From Fluoribacter gormanii (GTDB lineage Bacteria > Pseudomonadota > Gammaproteobacteria > Legionellales > Legionellaceae): DNA of 64,000 nucleotides. This document shows, piece by piece, positions 9,544 through 18,174 of the stretch (position 1 is its first letter; the number at the start of each line of letters is the position of its first letter). The position numbers and the translations under genes are program-made. The stretch is from positions 1-64,000 of the forward strand of contig NZ_FTNL01000007.1 of assembly GCF_900156395.1 (NCBI RefSeq), read 5' to 3'. The notes beneath the pieces were generated by a model. The model was not told where the DNA came from, ran no database searches, and saw only the letters and a list, made by a program, of their open reading frames with translations.

Positions 9544-9887
9544 CAATGATCCCTTTTTTTTAATATGTGAAATGCTCTTTATGTATGCTGAACAACGATT
9601 TTGAGATAAATGGTTGTTCTTGCATTTTTAGCTCAATACTAAAGGCGAGGTTTAAATTCTGTCAAGCACTCTATATGAAGAGTTTCTATTTTAAGGAAAG
9701 GCGACCCCACACTGCCATTAAGTTCATGATTTTGTCATTCCCAGGTATGGGCTATTCTTGTAGTAACACCGCATCTCTCCTGAAATGGGCTTCCATCTTC
9801 GGGAAACGACTGTTTTTTCTGGAATGTCAGAGTTTCAGTTCCGCTTACTACTTAGATACAAAAAGTGTTCCTGGTAGTGAAGACAGC
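9544..9887. other. Gap without a supportable gene
   Basis: 344 bases between two minus-strand genes. A plus-strand reading frame runs through it but has no ribosome site, a Cys/Phe-rich shadow-like composition, and its 3' end overlaps the GNAT gene. The stretch GTCATTCCCAGG near 9733 resembles the GTCATTCCCG arm of the element at 57685, so a degraded repeat may be present. Nothing else is recognised. Confidence 0.35.
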
Positions 9888-10772
9888 TCAATGTTTGCGT
9901 TTTGGTTTAATTAGTTTTTGCAAATCGTAGAGGTTAATTTCCCAGTAATCACATGAATTTTGAGTTAGAAAACCAAGGCGCGTATATAAATTAAGCGCTT
10001 TTTGATTGTGTGTTTCTACATCTAGATTGAGATCAGGTTTGCCTTCGCTTAAAGCATAATTAATGCAGTGGGAAATCAAGGCTGTCCCCAAACCTTTACC
10101 TTGGCGAACTGGCAAAACGGCGATATCAGAGAGTGTTGCGCCATGGTTTTCCCAGCGTATGTGCGCTTTTCCTACAAGATGATTATCTTCAAAGGCCAGT
10201 ATTATTTGATAGGTTCTATCACTAAGTATGTGTTCAAAACGAGGAACTAATTCTGCTTGCGTTTTGAAGAAACATGCTTCATCTAAGACACAAAGCAATG
10301 GTATATCCTTTTCTGTAGCAGTACGGTAGGTTAGATTTTTTTTGTAATCCAGTAATGGGTTTAAGTCATGTCGCTCCATATAGTATTCACTATGCAGATA
10401 CGAAAAACCAAGTTCAGGTAACCACGGGCTGTTTATATGAGCAGGGCTGGAAAAAATTAATTTTAAAAAACCTTGTTCTTGTACGAGAGGCAATATATTG
10501 TGCAGCAATTTTTTGGCAATACCTTTCCGACGATAATCCGGGTGAACAAGCAGTGAAACTTCGACTGCATCCTCGTAAAAGAAAAAAACACTTAGGAAGC
10601 CGACTAATTTTTTTTTGTCATAATTCAGCACGAGCGTAGGTAAATTTCTTTTTTGGATGAGCAAGTGGGTATATAAATTAGGCACACTACCGTCATTTTT
10701 TTTGCAGACGGTTTTTAATTGTTCCAGATCTTTGAGCTGATCTTTATTAAGTTGATTTGTTGTACTAAGCAT
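9888..10772 (-). CDS. Tandem GNAT N-acetyltransferase
   Basis: 294 residues with two GNAT folds. The first (about 15-135) has the acetyl-CoA loop HPDYRRKGIAKKLLHNIL. The second (about 145-285) has LPVRQGKGLGTALISHCI followed by NQKALNLYTRLGF. This tandem layout is typical of small-molecule or mycothiol-synthase-like acetyltransferases. The substrate cannot be assigned. The gene stands alone on its strand with AT-rich flanks. The acceptor site is more likely in one half only, because tandem GNATs often have one inactive domain (family knowledge). Confidence 0.85.
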   Translation of the reverse strand: MLSTTNQLNKDQLKDLEQLKTVCKKNDGSVPNLYTHLLIQKRNLPTLVLNYDKKKLVGFLSVFFFYEDAVEVSLLVHPDYRRKGIAKKLLHNILPLVQEQGFLKLIFSSPAHINSPWLPELGFSYLHSEYYMERHDLNPLLDYKKNLTYRTATEKDIPLLCVLDEACFFKTQAELVPRFEHILSDRTYQIILAFEDNHLVGKAHIRWENHGATLSDIAVLPVRQGKGLGTALISHCINYALSEGKPDLNLDVETHNQKALNLYTRLGFLTQNSCDYWEINLYDLQKLIKPKRKH

Positions 10773-10851
10773 AATTGATAATGAATTATTATTTGTTTTT
10801 TTAAAGAATAGCTTGTTTTGGATTAATTTGCTCTTATTTGAGTCTAATTTA

Positions 10852-11658
10852 TTAAAAATGTAAATTTAAGACTGCAACGATAATTTCCAAAATGATTAAG
10901 ACAATAATGATAATCTCCAAATTATGGCCATGTCGATTGTCTAAGTACCCATTAAACATATCAAAGATTTCATTTAAAGTATCCAGTCGATGATTGATCG
11001 CGTTGACCCGTCTTTGAATGTGTAAGTAACGTTCCAACATAGTAAAGTGTTCTTCCAAAGTTGGATGTTGCCAAAAATATTTGGGATGATAAAGAAAATT
11101 ACTAATTAAATTCATTTCACTTTTAGCACCCAGGATTTCTCCGATAATTTGTTGTATTTGAGTACGGCTAATTTCCATTTCACCTGTATGCGACAGCGTT
11201 TGGATCATAGGATTGTATTTCTCAATTAGCGCATCAATAATTGTTTCAAAATATTGTAATTTGACTGATTGGGAAAAACCATAAGATAGACTGAGCTTGA
11301 GCTCATCACTCTCATCTTCTATAGTCAGGCAATCCACATCGAAAAAATCATGTGGTTCTATAGTGGTTTTGTCACTGAACTGATAATGAAATTCATCATG
11401 CACCAACAGGGTTACCGGTTTATCAACCAGCTGCTTGATGGTACTTAGATAATCATTAATTTGATAACGTTTGACTCCCCAGGAAACCACAGTGCCATTT
11501 TTAAAAATGAAAATTGTATGGTCTTTGTTGTGGTTCGCACTTAACTTGAGAACATCTCGAGTCTTCAACGAAGTAAAGTCAGTTGAAGCATTTTTAAAAT
11601 GACTGTCGACACGTGTTAAATCAATTGATTTGGCAATACAAAAACTTAAGCATTCCAT
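10852..11658 (-). CDS. DUF155/RMD1-family membrane protein
   Basis: 268 residues. The N-terminal domain has the family pattern of FKNGTVVSWGVKRYQINDYL. The C-terminal half is a long helical stretch (HPTLEEHFTMLERYLHIQRRVNAINHRL, then LDTLNEIFDMF) and ends in one membrane helix (NLEIIIIVLIILEIIVAVLNL). This is the layout of the RMD1/YagE family, known in yeast mitochondria and many proteobacteria and without an assigned biochemical activity. It is probably tail-anchored in the inner membrane with the bulk in the cytoplasm (inference). Confidence 0.85.
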   Translation of the reverse strand: MECLSFCIAKSIDLTRVDSHFKNASTDFTSLKTRDVLKLSANHNKDHTIFIFKNGTVVSWGVKRYQINDYLSTIKQLVDKPVTLLVHDEFHYQFSDKTTIEPHDFFDVDCLTIEDESDELKLSLSYGFSQSVKLQYFETIIDALIEKYNPMIQTLSHTGEMEISRTQIQQIIGEILGAKSEMNLISNFLYHPKYFWQHPTLEEHFTMLERYLHIQRRVNAINHRLDTLNEIFDMFNGYLDNRHGHNLEIIIIVLIILEIIVAVLNLHF

Positions 11659-11797
11659 GATGGTAATAATCCGCGAATAAAAACTATTTTCTATGATGAA
11701 AATAGATACATATGCTGTATCTAATTAATCGATATTTAAGATCAGATACAGCATTTTACAAATATATAATAATTATCTCAACTTTAACTATTATACA

Positions 11798-12061
11798 TCA
11801 TTCTGTAGTTTCACGCGCTTGATAAGTTTTTTTTCGATCGGTTGCCCCACATAACCATTTCGGACAAACTTCTAAAATCTCGGCGATCCGGTTAAGTTGT
11901 TCGGCTGCAGGAAGTATGTGCCCAAAGATTAACGAGTTTGCTAAATGACGTGAAATACCAAATACTTTAGCCACGGCTTTGACTTTTTCAGTTAAATCCT
12001 CTGGAAAGTCCAATGAAGCCAACTCGCGATTGAAGCGTTGCGAAAATACTTTACTGTTCAT
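11798..12061 (-). CDS. Small HTH (XRE/phage-repressor-like) regulator
   Basis: An 87-residue protein. Residues about 20-65 (VKAVAKVFGISRHLANSLIFGHILPAAEQLNRIAEILEV) fit a lambda-repressor-type helix-turn-helix, and PKWLCG matches the end of such domains. ATG 12061 has GGAG seven bases upstream. The upstream in-frame ATG at 12157 would add a tail with no ribosome site. There is no C-terminal peptidase or dimerisation domain and no neighbouring phage or toxin gene, so its target is unknown. It may be a remnant of a lost mobile element (inference). Confidence 0.65.
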   Translation of the reverse strand: MNSKVFSQRFNRELASLDFPEDLTEKVKAVAKVFGISRHLANSLIFGHILPAAEQLNRIAEILEVCPKWLCGATDRKKTYQARETTE

Positions 12062-12308
12062 TTTCTCACTCCATGAAAAAATAATATTCAGCATCATGCT
12101 GACCCATCCTAGATACCTGTCAATCCTTGAGTCAGGTAAAAGAGATTTATAACTCATTTTTTTTTAATAGCAAAGACTTTTTTATCGTGGAATCAATTAG
12201 TTATTATTTCCTCGCCATAATGACAACTAGTTGACCAATTACAGTTTGGAATCAGTAACAATTCTTAGTGAAAATGGAGGTTACATGTGGAGTGACGATG
12301 CGTTTAGG

Positions 12309-13106
12309 TTATCCGATGGAAATAGTAAAAGCTAACTCATCTTCTTGTTCCGCAAAAGTATCTTTAACTTCAATAAAAGGAACTCTAAAATCTGATAATG
12401 TATTTTTTGGAATCAGAGAAACTTCTTGAAAAAATCTGTTTTTTCTTTGGTATTCATCAGCAAGAGAAAACCCAAACACATTAAAAATACTAAAAATTGT
12501 TGCAAGAAAACTGTAAAAAGCCGATTTAACACGTACATCACTTGCAATGGCGGCTTGATGCTCAGAGCAAATAAATTGTAGTTTTTTTTCAAATTTTTCA
12601 TGCTCTTGCACTTGTTTTACAGGTGATAATTTTAAATACTGTTTAACTGATGAGGTTAGTTGTTCTAGCGCACTTTCTAATTCTGTAACATAAGGATTAT
12701 CAGTAACTTTTAATTGTTGTATTGTTGCACTTATCCTAGCTAATTTTTTTCGAGCGACTTTTTGGATATCAATTACATTTTCTTTCAAATACCAATTATA
12801 GGTGAGAGTGAGTACATTAAATGCGAGTGCTTTATGTTTTAGATCCGACATGGATAATTCACGGGAAAACGAATCCAGGACTTCTGCAAGGTAAGGATGC
12901 ACTTTAATTCCACGGACCGCAGTGCGTACTATTTCATCGATAGATGTCATAAATTTATCGGGTTCAATGCTGTTGTTACTTTGCGTAGCATTATCATATA
13001 TTGCAAAAGCCGCTGCAGTTAGTTTTTTTTTATTCTTCACATCAAACGGGTTTTGTAAATAATGCATTAATGCGGTTCTAAACTTTTTGCTTAATTCTTG
13101 AGACAT
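12309..13106 (-). CDS. Hypothetical helical protein, possible effector
   Basis: 265 residues, mostly predicted alpha-helix and not recognised. A hydrophobic patch, SAFYSFLATIFSIFNVFGFSL (about residues 200-220), could be a membrane hairpin or buried helix. The tail contains DTFAEQEDELAF, an acidic cluster 5-17 residues from the end like the glutamate block described for Dot/Icm substrates. It lacks a signal peptide. Flanks are AT-rich with no partner gene. Effector status is inference from the tail and lack of homology only. Confidence 0.6.
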   Translation of the reverse strand: MSQELSKKFRTALMHYLQNPFDVKNKKKLTAAAFAIYDNATQSNNSIEPDKFMTSIDEIVRTAVRGIKVHPYLAEVLDSFSRELSMSDLKHKALAFNVLTLTYNWYLKENVIDIQKVARKKLARISATIQQLKVTDNPYVTELESALEQLTSSVKQYLKLSPVKQVQEHEKFEKKLQFICSEHQAAIASDVRVKSAFYSFLATIFSIFNVFGFSLADEYQRKNRFFQEVSLIPKNTLSDFRVPFIEVKDTFAEQEDELAFTISIG

Positions 13107-13469
13107 TAATCAATGCACATCTAGTTTTAATTTGCGCAAGTGTAACAAATAATTTTTACTTGGTTAACAAAAAAGGCAAAAAGATTAAAAAAATATCGCC
13201 CCTAACCTAAGAGATAAAGCGATACATTTAATTCATTGATAGTTCATCCATTCTGGCCCCATCTATGGAGGCTGATTCCGATCAAAATGAGAATTAATTT
13301 ATAAATTTTTACACTATTCGTATGAAATAGGGTATAATGGCGAACTGAAATTAATCAGAGCAGTTGTTTTATTATTAGACAATCTCTTGTTTTCTTGTTC
13401 TTTGCAGTGGTTTAAGGATAATAAAATCATTACAGAGAATATTTATTTCAAATTAGGAGTTAAAACAGA
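13107..13469. other. Divergent intergenic region
   Basis: 363 AT-rich bases between divergent genes. A TATAAT at 13333-13338 with TTTACA at 13308-13313 (19-base spacer) could start the plus-strand gene, with a leader of about 125 bases. On the minus strand, GTTAA-N4-GTAAA near 13158-13171 is a loose CpxR-like pair. No RNA gene is recognised. Confidence 0.35.
13333..13338 (+). promoter_or_regulatory. Candidate -10 box
   Basis: TATAAT with an upstream TTTACA at a rather long 19-base spacing. It is the best promoter-like signal before the exported protein gene at 13470. Confidence 0.4.
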
Positions 13470-13964
13470 ATGATGAAAGTAGCCTCGGTAATATTGGGTT
13501 TGGTTTTAACTGGTTATGCTTTTGCAGACAATCCTAAAGAAATAGCAACTCATAAAGTGACTCTAGCTGGTTTGCAACCTGGTGAAGGTCGTTTTATTCG
13601 TAGTGATGTATTTGAGAATGACACGTTTCAATCCGGTTCTTATTTTTGTGCTGGCGCTGATAGTGTCTTGTACGATATGCAGTATGTTTTTTCAAAAAGC
13701 CATGAGCCCTTTCACGCAGAACATTTAATTAAATTTTCAATATGCCAAGACGAAACGATGGCTCAATGCCAGGAGTTTGCTACAGATAAATATTTTACCT
13801 TTAGAAACCTCGATGGATATTTGCAAAATGACAGCACCAAATCAAGCGTGGATGTTTCTCCATTAAAAGTGGTTTATCAATCTTGCGAACCTAGCGCTGA
13901 TATGGATGAATTGGTTAAAAAATCAATTTATGAAAATGATCGCCGTTTTTCACATGTAGGATAA
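13470..13964 (+). CDS. Exported hypothetical protein
   Basis: 164 residues. The N-terminus (MMKVASVILGLVLTGYAFA) is a signal peptide with cleavage after AFA, leaving a periplasmic or secreted protein of about 145 residues. The mature part has four Cys (SYFCAGAD, FSICQDE, AQCQEF, QSCEPS), enough for two disulfides. TAGGAG lies about ten bases before the ATG. No family is recognised. The next gene is a secreted cellulase, but the gap holds a repeat element, so co-transcription is uncertain. Confidence 0.72.
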   Translation: MMKVASVILGLVLTGYAFADNPKEIATHKVTLAGLQPGEGRFIRSDVFENDTFQSGSYFCAGADSVLYDMQYVFSKSHEPFHAEHLIKFSICQDETMAQCQEFATDKYFTFRNLDGYLQNDSTKSSVDVSPLKVVYQSCEPSADMDELVKKSIYENDRRFSHVG

Positions 13965-13985
13965 TGTTCCTTCTTTAGTTTCAAG

Positions 13986-14041
13986 TGTGTCCCGGGAATT
14001 TTCAATGGATTACGATTCTCGGGTCGTGCTTCACCCAGGCT
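13986..14041. repeat. Dispersed CCCGGG/CACCCAGG intergenic element
   Basis: GTCCCGGGAATTTTC, then ATTCTCGGGTC and GCTTCACCCAGGC. The same CCGGG core and CTTCACCCAGG end occur at 41887-41969 and 43897-43978. Here it lies behind the exported hypothetical gene. Confidence 0.5.
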
Positions 14042-14187
14042 TTTTTGTTTTTTGCATCAATTGAATACAAAATCGAATTGGTTAACTTTTTGCAAAACTC
14101 ATCCCTTTTTTGCCTGGAATTCATGTATTAGTGGTTAAATACCACCGACTTTAAAAGTATCCATCTATTAATTTGGAGGACCAGTGA

Positions 14188-15612
14188 ATGAAAAAAATGA
14201 AAGTATTAGGATGTTTTTTCTTGTTAATGCTTGCATTGGATGCATACTCCTACCAAACACGAGAAAGTAAAATTTATAATGATAAAAGCCAGCTTGTTCA
14301 TATAGATGGTCTATCATGGTCTGGATTTCAGGACACAAATGTGTTTCAAGGCTTACAAAGTAATCCCTTTTACGCAATTCCTTCATTGAGTTCTAGCCCA
14401 CGAGCTTATGGAATGATGAATTTGATCAGCAAGCCATGGGAGTTCCCAAGTTCAGGCGTAGATAAAAATTCAGCGGTGAGTTTTAAAACATTACGATTAC
14501 CCATCCAGCCTGAAGTCCTTTATGATGATCAGCGTGAAGTTGATTTGAATAAGTGGCTTTCAGATAAAGCCGTTCCGAATGCAGGTAATGGCTTATTTTG
14601 TAAAACATGGCAAAGTAATGGAAGTGCTTGTGAAAAGACAGTGAGTCCGAAACAAGCGTTCTGGACTGTTTTACAGGAGTTAAAAAAGAACAATATCAGA
14701 GTGATGATTGACATCCATCATCGTCATGGCTACGGTGATGCCATGCGCGATGGTACTGTGTACGATATGAATCGGTATGAACAGGATATTTCTCTTTTAG
14801 CTACGGAAATTAAAAAACGCAACCTGGACAATGTGCTGGGCATTGATATTTTTAACGAACCTTATCGTTTAAATTGGTTTAAAATGCATGACGCTCAAGT
14901 ACCTTGGACAAAAGTCATAGCAACGGCTGCGAATGCAGTACAAAAAAACAACCCTAATTTGTTGCTCTTTGTGGAAGGTCCTGATTCAGGAAATGATGAT
15001 GCAAACAATCCTGTCATTTGTGTCCCTAAATCACAGATCGTGAATGATAATGGATACAGTCACTCTCCTGAGCCCGCTTTATGTGGCAATTTAGACCGGA
15101 TGTTCTTTAAAGGGAATTGGGGCGAGGATTTCAAGCCTTTACTTAATGAACAACAGGCTAAAAATGGAGTTGCTGTATTTGACAAGGATAAATTCAAAAA
15201 AGAATTAGTCAGCCAAGGAATCAATCAGACTGCGTTGCTATGGTTGTTGGGTGATGCACAAGCCCAAAACGGTCATATCGTTTTTTCACCGCATGTATAT
15301 CCTGCTGAGGTCGCGGGTTGGGAGACAGCCCCCGGAATTCCAAGCCAATTACGTTTCGACTGGTCATGGGGGTTTTTATACAAAGCAGGTTATCCGGTCG
15401 TGCTTGGTGAGGCATCATGGAACACTGCAAAAGGGAAGGCATTTTTTACCAATGCACTCATGCCTTATTTGCAAGCGAACATGGAAACCAACAATATCTT
15501 CTTCTGGGCGATTGGTTATCTTGGGGATACGGTAAGCGCGATTGATCCCAATTCTGGTGAGCTCAATTTAGATGTGCAGCAAACATTAAAAAATTATTTT
15601 GATGATATCTAA
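14188..15612 (+). CDS. Secreted GH5 endoglucanase
   Basis: 474 residues with signal peptide MKKMKVLGCFFLLMLALDAYS. The glycoside hydrolase family 5 barrel shows the conserved RVMIDIHHRHG strand, the acid/base Glu224 in IDIFNEPYR, the substrate-site FSPHVYPAE and the nucleophile Glu408 in VVLGEASWN. It should cleave beta-1,4-glucan. There is no cellulose-binding module. L. pneumophila secretes a GH5 cellulase (CelA) through its type II system, and this is a likely counterpart. GGAGGA sits seven bases before the ATG, an excellent ribosome site. A small palindrome GTGGT-TAAAT-ACCAC lies at 14131-14145. Confidence 0.93.
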   Translation: MKKMKVLGCFFLLMLALDAYSYQTRESKIYNDKSQLVHIDGLSWSGFQDTNVFQGLQSNPFYAIPSLSSSPRAYGMMNLISKPWEFPSSGVDKNSAVSFKTLRLPIQPEVLYDDQREVDLNKWLSDKAVPNAGNGLFCKTWQSNGSACEKTVSPKQAFWTVLQELKKNNIRVMIDIHHRHGYGDAMRDGTVYDMNRYEQDISLLATEIKKRNLDNVLGIDIFNEPYRLNWFKMHDAQVPWTKVIATAANAVQKNNPNLLLFVEGPDSGNDDANNPVICVPKSQIVNDNGYSHSPEPALCGNLDRMFFKGNWGEDFKPLLNEQQAKNGVAVFDKDKFKKELVSQGINQTALLWLLGDAQAQNGHIVFSPHVYPAEVAGWETAPGIPSQLRFDWSWGFLYKAGYPVVLGEASWNTAKGKAFFTNALMPYLQANMETNNIFFWAIGYLGDTVSAIDPNSGELNLDVQQTLKNYFDDI

Positions 15613-15619
15613 AAAAATG

Positions 15620-15695
15620 TAGTCTGGTTAAGCACAGCCAACCCGAGTTTCATACCACAAATCTCTCCGGGGTGGGCTGTGCTTCGCTCAGGTTA
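15620..15695. repeat. Palindromic element between convergent genes
   Basis: AAGCACAGCC (15630-15639) pairs with GGCTGTGCTT (15675-15684), giving a 10-bp stem around a 35-base interior containing CCCGAG and CCGGGG. It separates the convergent cellulase and oxidase genes and may act as a bidirectional transcription end. There is no strong T tract. Confidence 0.5.
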
Positions 15696-15712
15696 CTATC
15701 CAATTCAGAATC

Positions 15713-17452
15713 TTACTCACTTCCCACACAATGATGACAGGTAAATATGTTTTCGGGGTCATATTTGTGTTTTATGTGCAGCAGTTTAGGATAATTGCTT
15801 CCCCATAAAGCCGATTGCCAATTTTTAATGAAATAATCTGCTTCATTCGGATAAGTACCCGAATGGGGGGCTAAAGTTTGAAGCAGTGCCATAGCCTTAT
15901 TAGCTTGCTTTATTGCTTCTTCGGCTTTAATTAAATCGGGTTTATGTCCAGCAATATTGGCGTAGGTATCTTGTTGGCCTCCTGAAATAATGACTAGAGC
16001 TGCGGCATTAAGTACCGCTGGGTGCATGGCCGTATTTTTTTGCCGTGCAAGGGTGTCTTTGGGCGCACCTGACAATCCTTTATTGAAATGAAGTGTAATT
16101 TCAGTAAAACGTGATGCATCAAAAAGTGTTTTGGTAAATAGAGTTGAATTTTCTTTGGTGAATAATGTAAATGGAAGATACATGGATAAATAGTAGTTAA
16201 TGTACATGGATACTTCCGATTGATTTGAGGCCCACCAAAACTCATCAGGGGCCGCGTTTTTTTCTTTGTTAATCACAATCGCATCAGGAGCATTGGCAAG
16301 CAAATAATCAAAATCCCAATAGTGCCTTGCAGGACGTGTCGCGCTCTTGAGGTTAAATTGATATTGCTCCGGTCTTCTTGCTAACCAATTAAGAAACGGC
16401 TGCCAAAGTTTGTCAACTTCGGTTTTACTTAAACCAGAAAAAACCAGGGAGAAATTCATTTTATTATCAGGAGTTAAAGTAACTTGCTCTCCCCAATGCT
16501 CATTATTGAGATTGTGTTGATAAAAATGGATGAAATAATGAATAAGTTGTTGGTACGCTGAATTGGATTTTGCAGTAATTGTCCCTTTAACTTTTCCAAA
16601 TCGGCTGGGAAGGTCATGGGTTTGCAATGTAATTTTACTCACAATGCCATATGTGCCCCCGCCTCCGCCTTTTAATGCCCAAAATAAATCTTGGTTCTGG
16701 CAGGCATTAACCGTACGAATTGTTCCATCTGCAGTAATAATCTCTGCCTCCAAAACTCCGGCAGCACCGGTGCCAAATTTTTTGGAAAAACTACCGAAAC
16801 CACCTCCCTGAATAAATCCTCCGGCCGCACCGACTGTCGTACAACCTCCTCCCTGAACGTAGCGACCATTATTGGTAGTGACTTCTTTATATACTTCTAT
16901 CCATCGTGTCCCTGCTGCAAGAGTGACTGCTGTCGTTGGTGCCTGGGTTTTAGGGCATCCTTGAGGGATAAACTGCTCTTGGATCGTCACCTGACGTAGA
17001 TTATGAGTCCAGATTAAGAGTGAGTTTGGTGCGTTGGAACGGCCAAGATAATCATGCCCGGTTCCTTTGACCACCAGTTTAATTCGATGTTTACGTGCAA
17101 AATTAACTGCAGCAGCTATTTCTTGAGCATTTTTAACAGCAACCACATAAGAGCTCACTGCAGTTTGCCAGGCATCGACCCAGCCATTGGATTGAGTCGC
17201 CCCAGCTTGTGATTCAATAAAATAAGGGTTTCTTAGTTCATGAAGGATCTTTTGGCATGAACTGCTCTTTGAATTTTTAACGCAAGGAGATAAAGGAGAT
17301 TGTCCTCGCACTAAATGTCCATTGACTTGTTTATTTAATTCGTCCCATTGCGCTTGAGTTGGCCAACAGGGTTGATTCGGGAAACAATATTTAGAAGCCC
17401 CATTGCAAATGGAACTCATGAATAGAAAACATACCATCATCCATAATTTCAT
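15713..17452 (-). CDS. Secreted FAD-linked oxidase, berberine-bridge type
   Basis: 579 residues with signal peptide MKLWMMVCFLFMSSICNGA. The PCMH-type FAD domain has KGTGHDYLGRS (His133, the usual covalent FAD attachment) and GGGCTTVGAAGG, where Cys204 sits at the second covalent position of bicovalent oxidases. The C-terminus (YDPENIFTC) matches the BBE domain end. Members oxidise sugars, oligosaccharides or alcohols with H2O2 release. Its position tail-to-tail with a secreted cellulase makes an oligosaccharide substrate attractive, but that is inference. Many Cys residues near the N-terminus suggest disulfides in an exported enzyme. Confidence 0.88.
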   Translation of the reverse strand: MKLWMMVCFLFMSSICNGASKYCFPNQPCWPTQAQWDELNKQVNGHLVRGQSPLSPCVKNSKSSSCQKILHELRNPYFIESQAGATQSNGWVDAWQTAVSSYVVAVKNAQEIAAAVNFARKHRIKLVVKGTGHDYLGRSNAPNSLLIWTHNLRQVTIQEQFIPQGCPKTQAPTTAVTLAAGTRWIEVYKEVTTNNGRYVQGGGCTTVGAAGGFIQGGGFGSFSKKFGTGAAGVLEAEIITADGTIRTVNACQNQDLFWALKGGGGGTYGIVSKITLQTHDLPSRFGKVKGTITAKSNSAYQQLIHYFIHFYQHNLNNEHWGEQVTLTPDNKMNFSLVFSGLSKTEVDKLWQPFLNWLARRPEQYQFNLKSATRPARHYWDFDYLLANAPDAIVINKEKNAAPDEFWWASNQSEVSMYINYYLSMYLPFTLFTKENSTLFTKTLFDASRFTEITLHFNKGLSGAPKDTLARQKNTAMHPAVLNAAALVIISGGQQDTYANIAGHKPDLIKAEEAIKQANKAMALLQTLAPHSGTYPNEADYFIKNWQSALWGSNYPKLLHIKHKYDPENIFTCHHCVGSE

Positions 17453-17490
17453 GAATCATCTTCCAGACTTTTATCAATTTTGAATTCTTA

Positions 17491-17520
17491 ATTCCGGGTT
17501 TCACTCTGCGAAACCCAGGC
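17491..17520. repeat. Short CCGGGTTTC palindrome
   Basis: CCGGGTTTC / GAAACCCAGG form a 7-bp perfect stem (17496-17502 with 17510-17516). Its flanks match the CCGGG and CCCAGG ends of the dispersed elements elsewhere in the window. It lies upstream of the oxidase gene and behind the phosphatase gene. Confidence 0.45.
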
Positions 17521-17545
17521 TATCAATATGACAAGATTACATGTG

Positions 17546-18172
17546 TCACATTGGCTTCACATTCCATGCAAGACAACGCCATGCTTCAGAGGGCTCTTTA
17601 TTCTCAAAGACACACAATGCACCGGTCGCGATTTTGATTCTATATTGCGCACTGAAGGTTGCAAAATCACCAGTTAAATAAGGCGCAAAGCGGGCAATAC
17701 CATTGCTTGTAACTACCAGACATGTTTTCCCAGGGTATTCTTTACGAATACGAGTGGAAAAATCCATCCAATTTTGAATGAGCAGCGAAGGATCTACGTT
17801 CCAACCTTCAGGTACTATGGCGTGTGTTTCCCATGCATTAATCGCTTCCTTTCCAAGGCGAGCCACAACATCTTCTTCGGGTTGATTTTCATCAGGTCCA
17901 TAATCGATCTCGTTGAAGATGGCCAGTGTTTTAATCGGCAAATTTGTTCCCATCGTACTTTGTGCTTGTTCTGCAGTCTGTATGGCTCGTTTTAGCTTTG
18001 AAGTGAAGATGACATCAGGAATAAGCTCATTATTTTTAAGATAATTGCCCAACATGCGTCCTTGGTTCAAGCCGCTATCAACGAGCGGTAAATCAGTAGT
18101 TCCAACTCTGCGAATAATATCGCCTGGCGCAAAAGTATTTCCATGCCGGGCAACCAGTAATCGTGTCGACAT
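17546..18172 (-). CDS. Histidine phosphatase superfamily protein
   Basis: 208 residues. The catalytic phosphohistidine motif is ARHGNTF at residues 8-14. The helix DSGLNQGRMLGNYL and the second strand FTSKLKRAIQTAE carry the usual Arg contacts. The acid-base Glu is likely in NEIDYGPDENQ, and a second His/Asn-type contact is in VVTSNGIAR, where canonical members have SHG. That SNG replaces the usual His is notable and may alter activity. It starts two bases after the kdsB stop, so both are likely one transcript. The substrate is unknown. Confidence 0.85.
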   Translation of the reverse strand: MSTRLLVARHGNTFAPGDIIRRVGTTDLPLVDSGLNQGRMLGNYLKNNELIPDVIFTSKLKRAIQTAEQAQSTMGTNLPIKTLAIFNEIDYGPDENQPEEDVVARLGKEAINAWETHAIVPEGWNVDPSLLIQNWMDFSTRIRKEYPGKTCLVVTSNGIARFAPYLTGDFATFSAQYRIKIATGALCVFENKEPSEAWRCLAWNVKPM

Positions 18173-18174
18173 AG

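Noticed and set aside
9567..9914. 115-codon plus-strand reading frame in the gap after the ketoacyl synthase gene
   Set aside because: No ribosome site, unusual Cys/Phe/Ser-rich composition, and it overlaps the end of the GNAT gene on the other strand.
13150..13175. CpxR site before the hypothetical gene at 12309-13106
   Set aside because: The first half is GTTAA rather than GTAAA and there is no well-placed promoter to support it.
13280..13310. Fur box around AATGAGAATTAATTT
   Set aside because: Only one half fits the consensus; the other half matches at three of seven positions.
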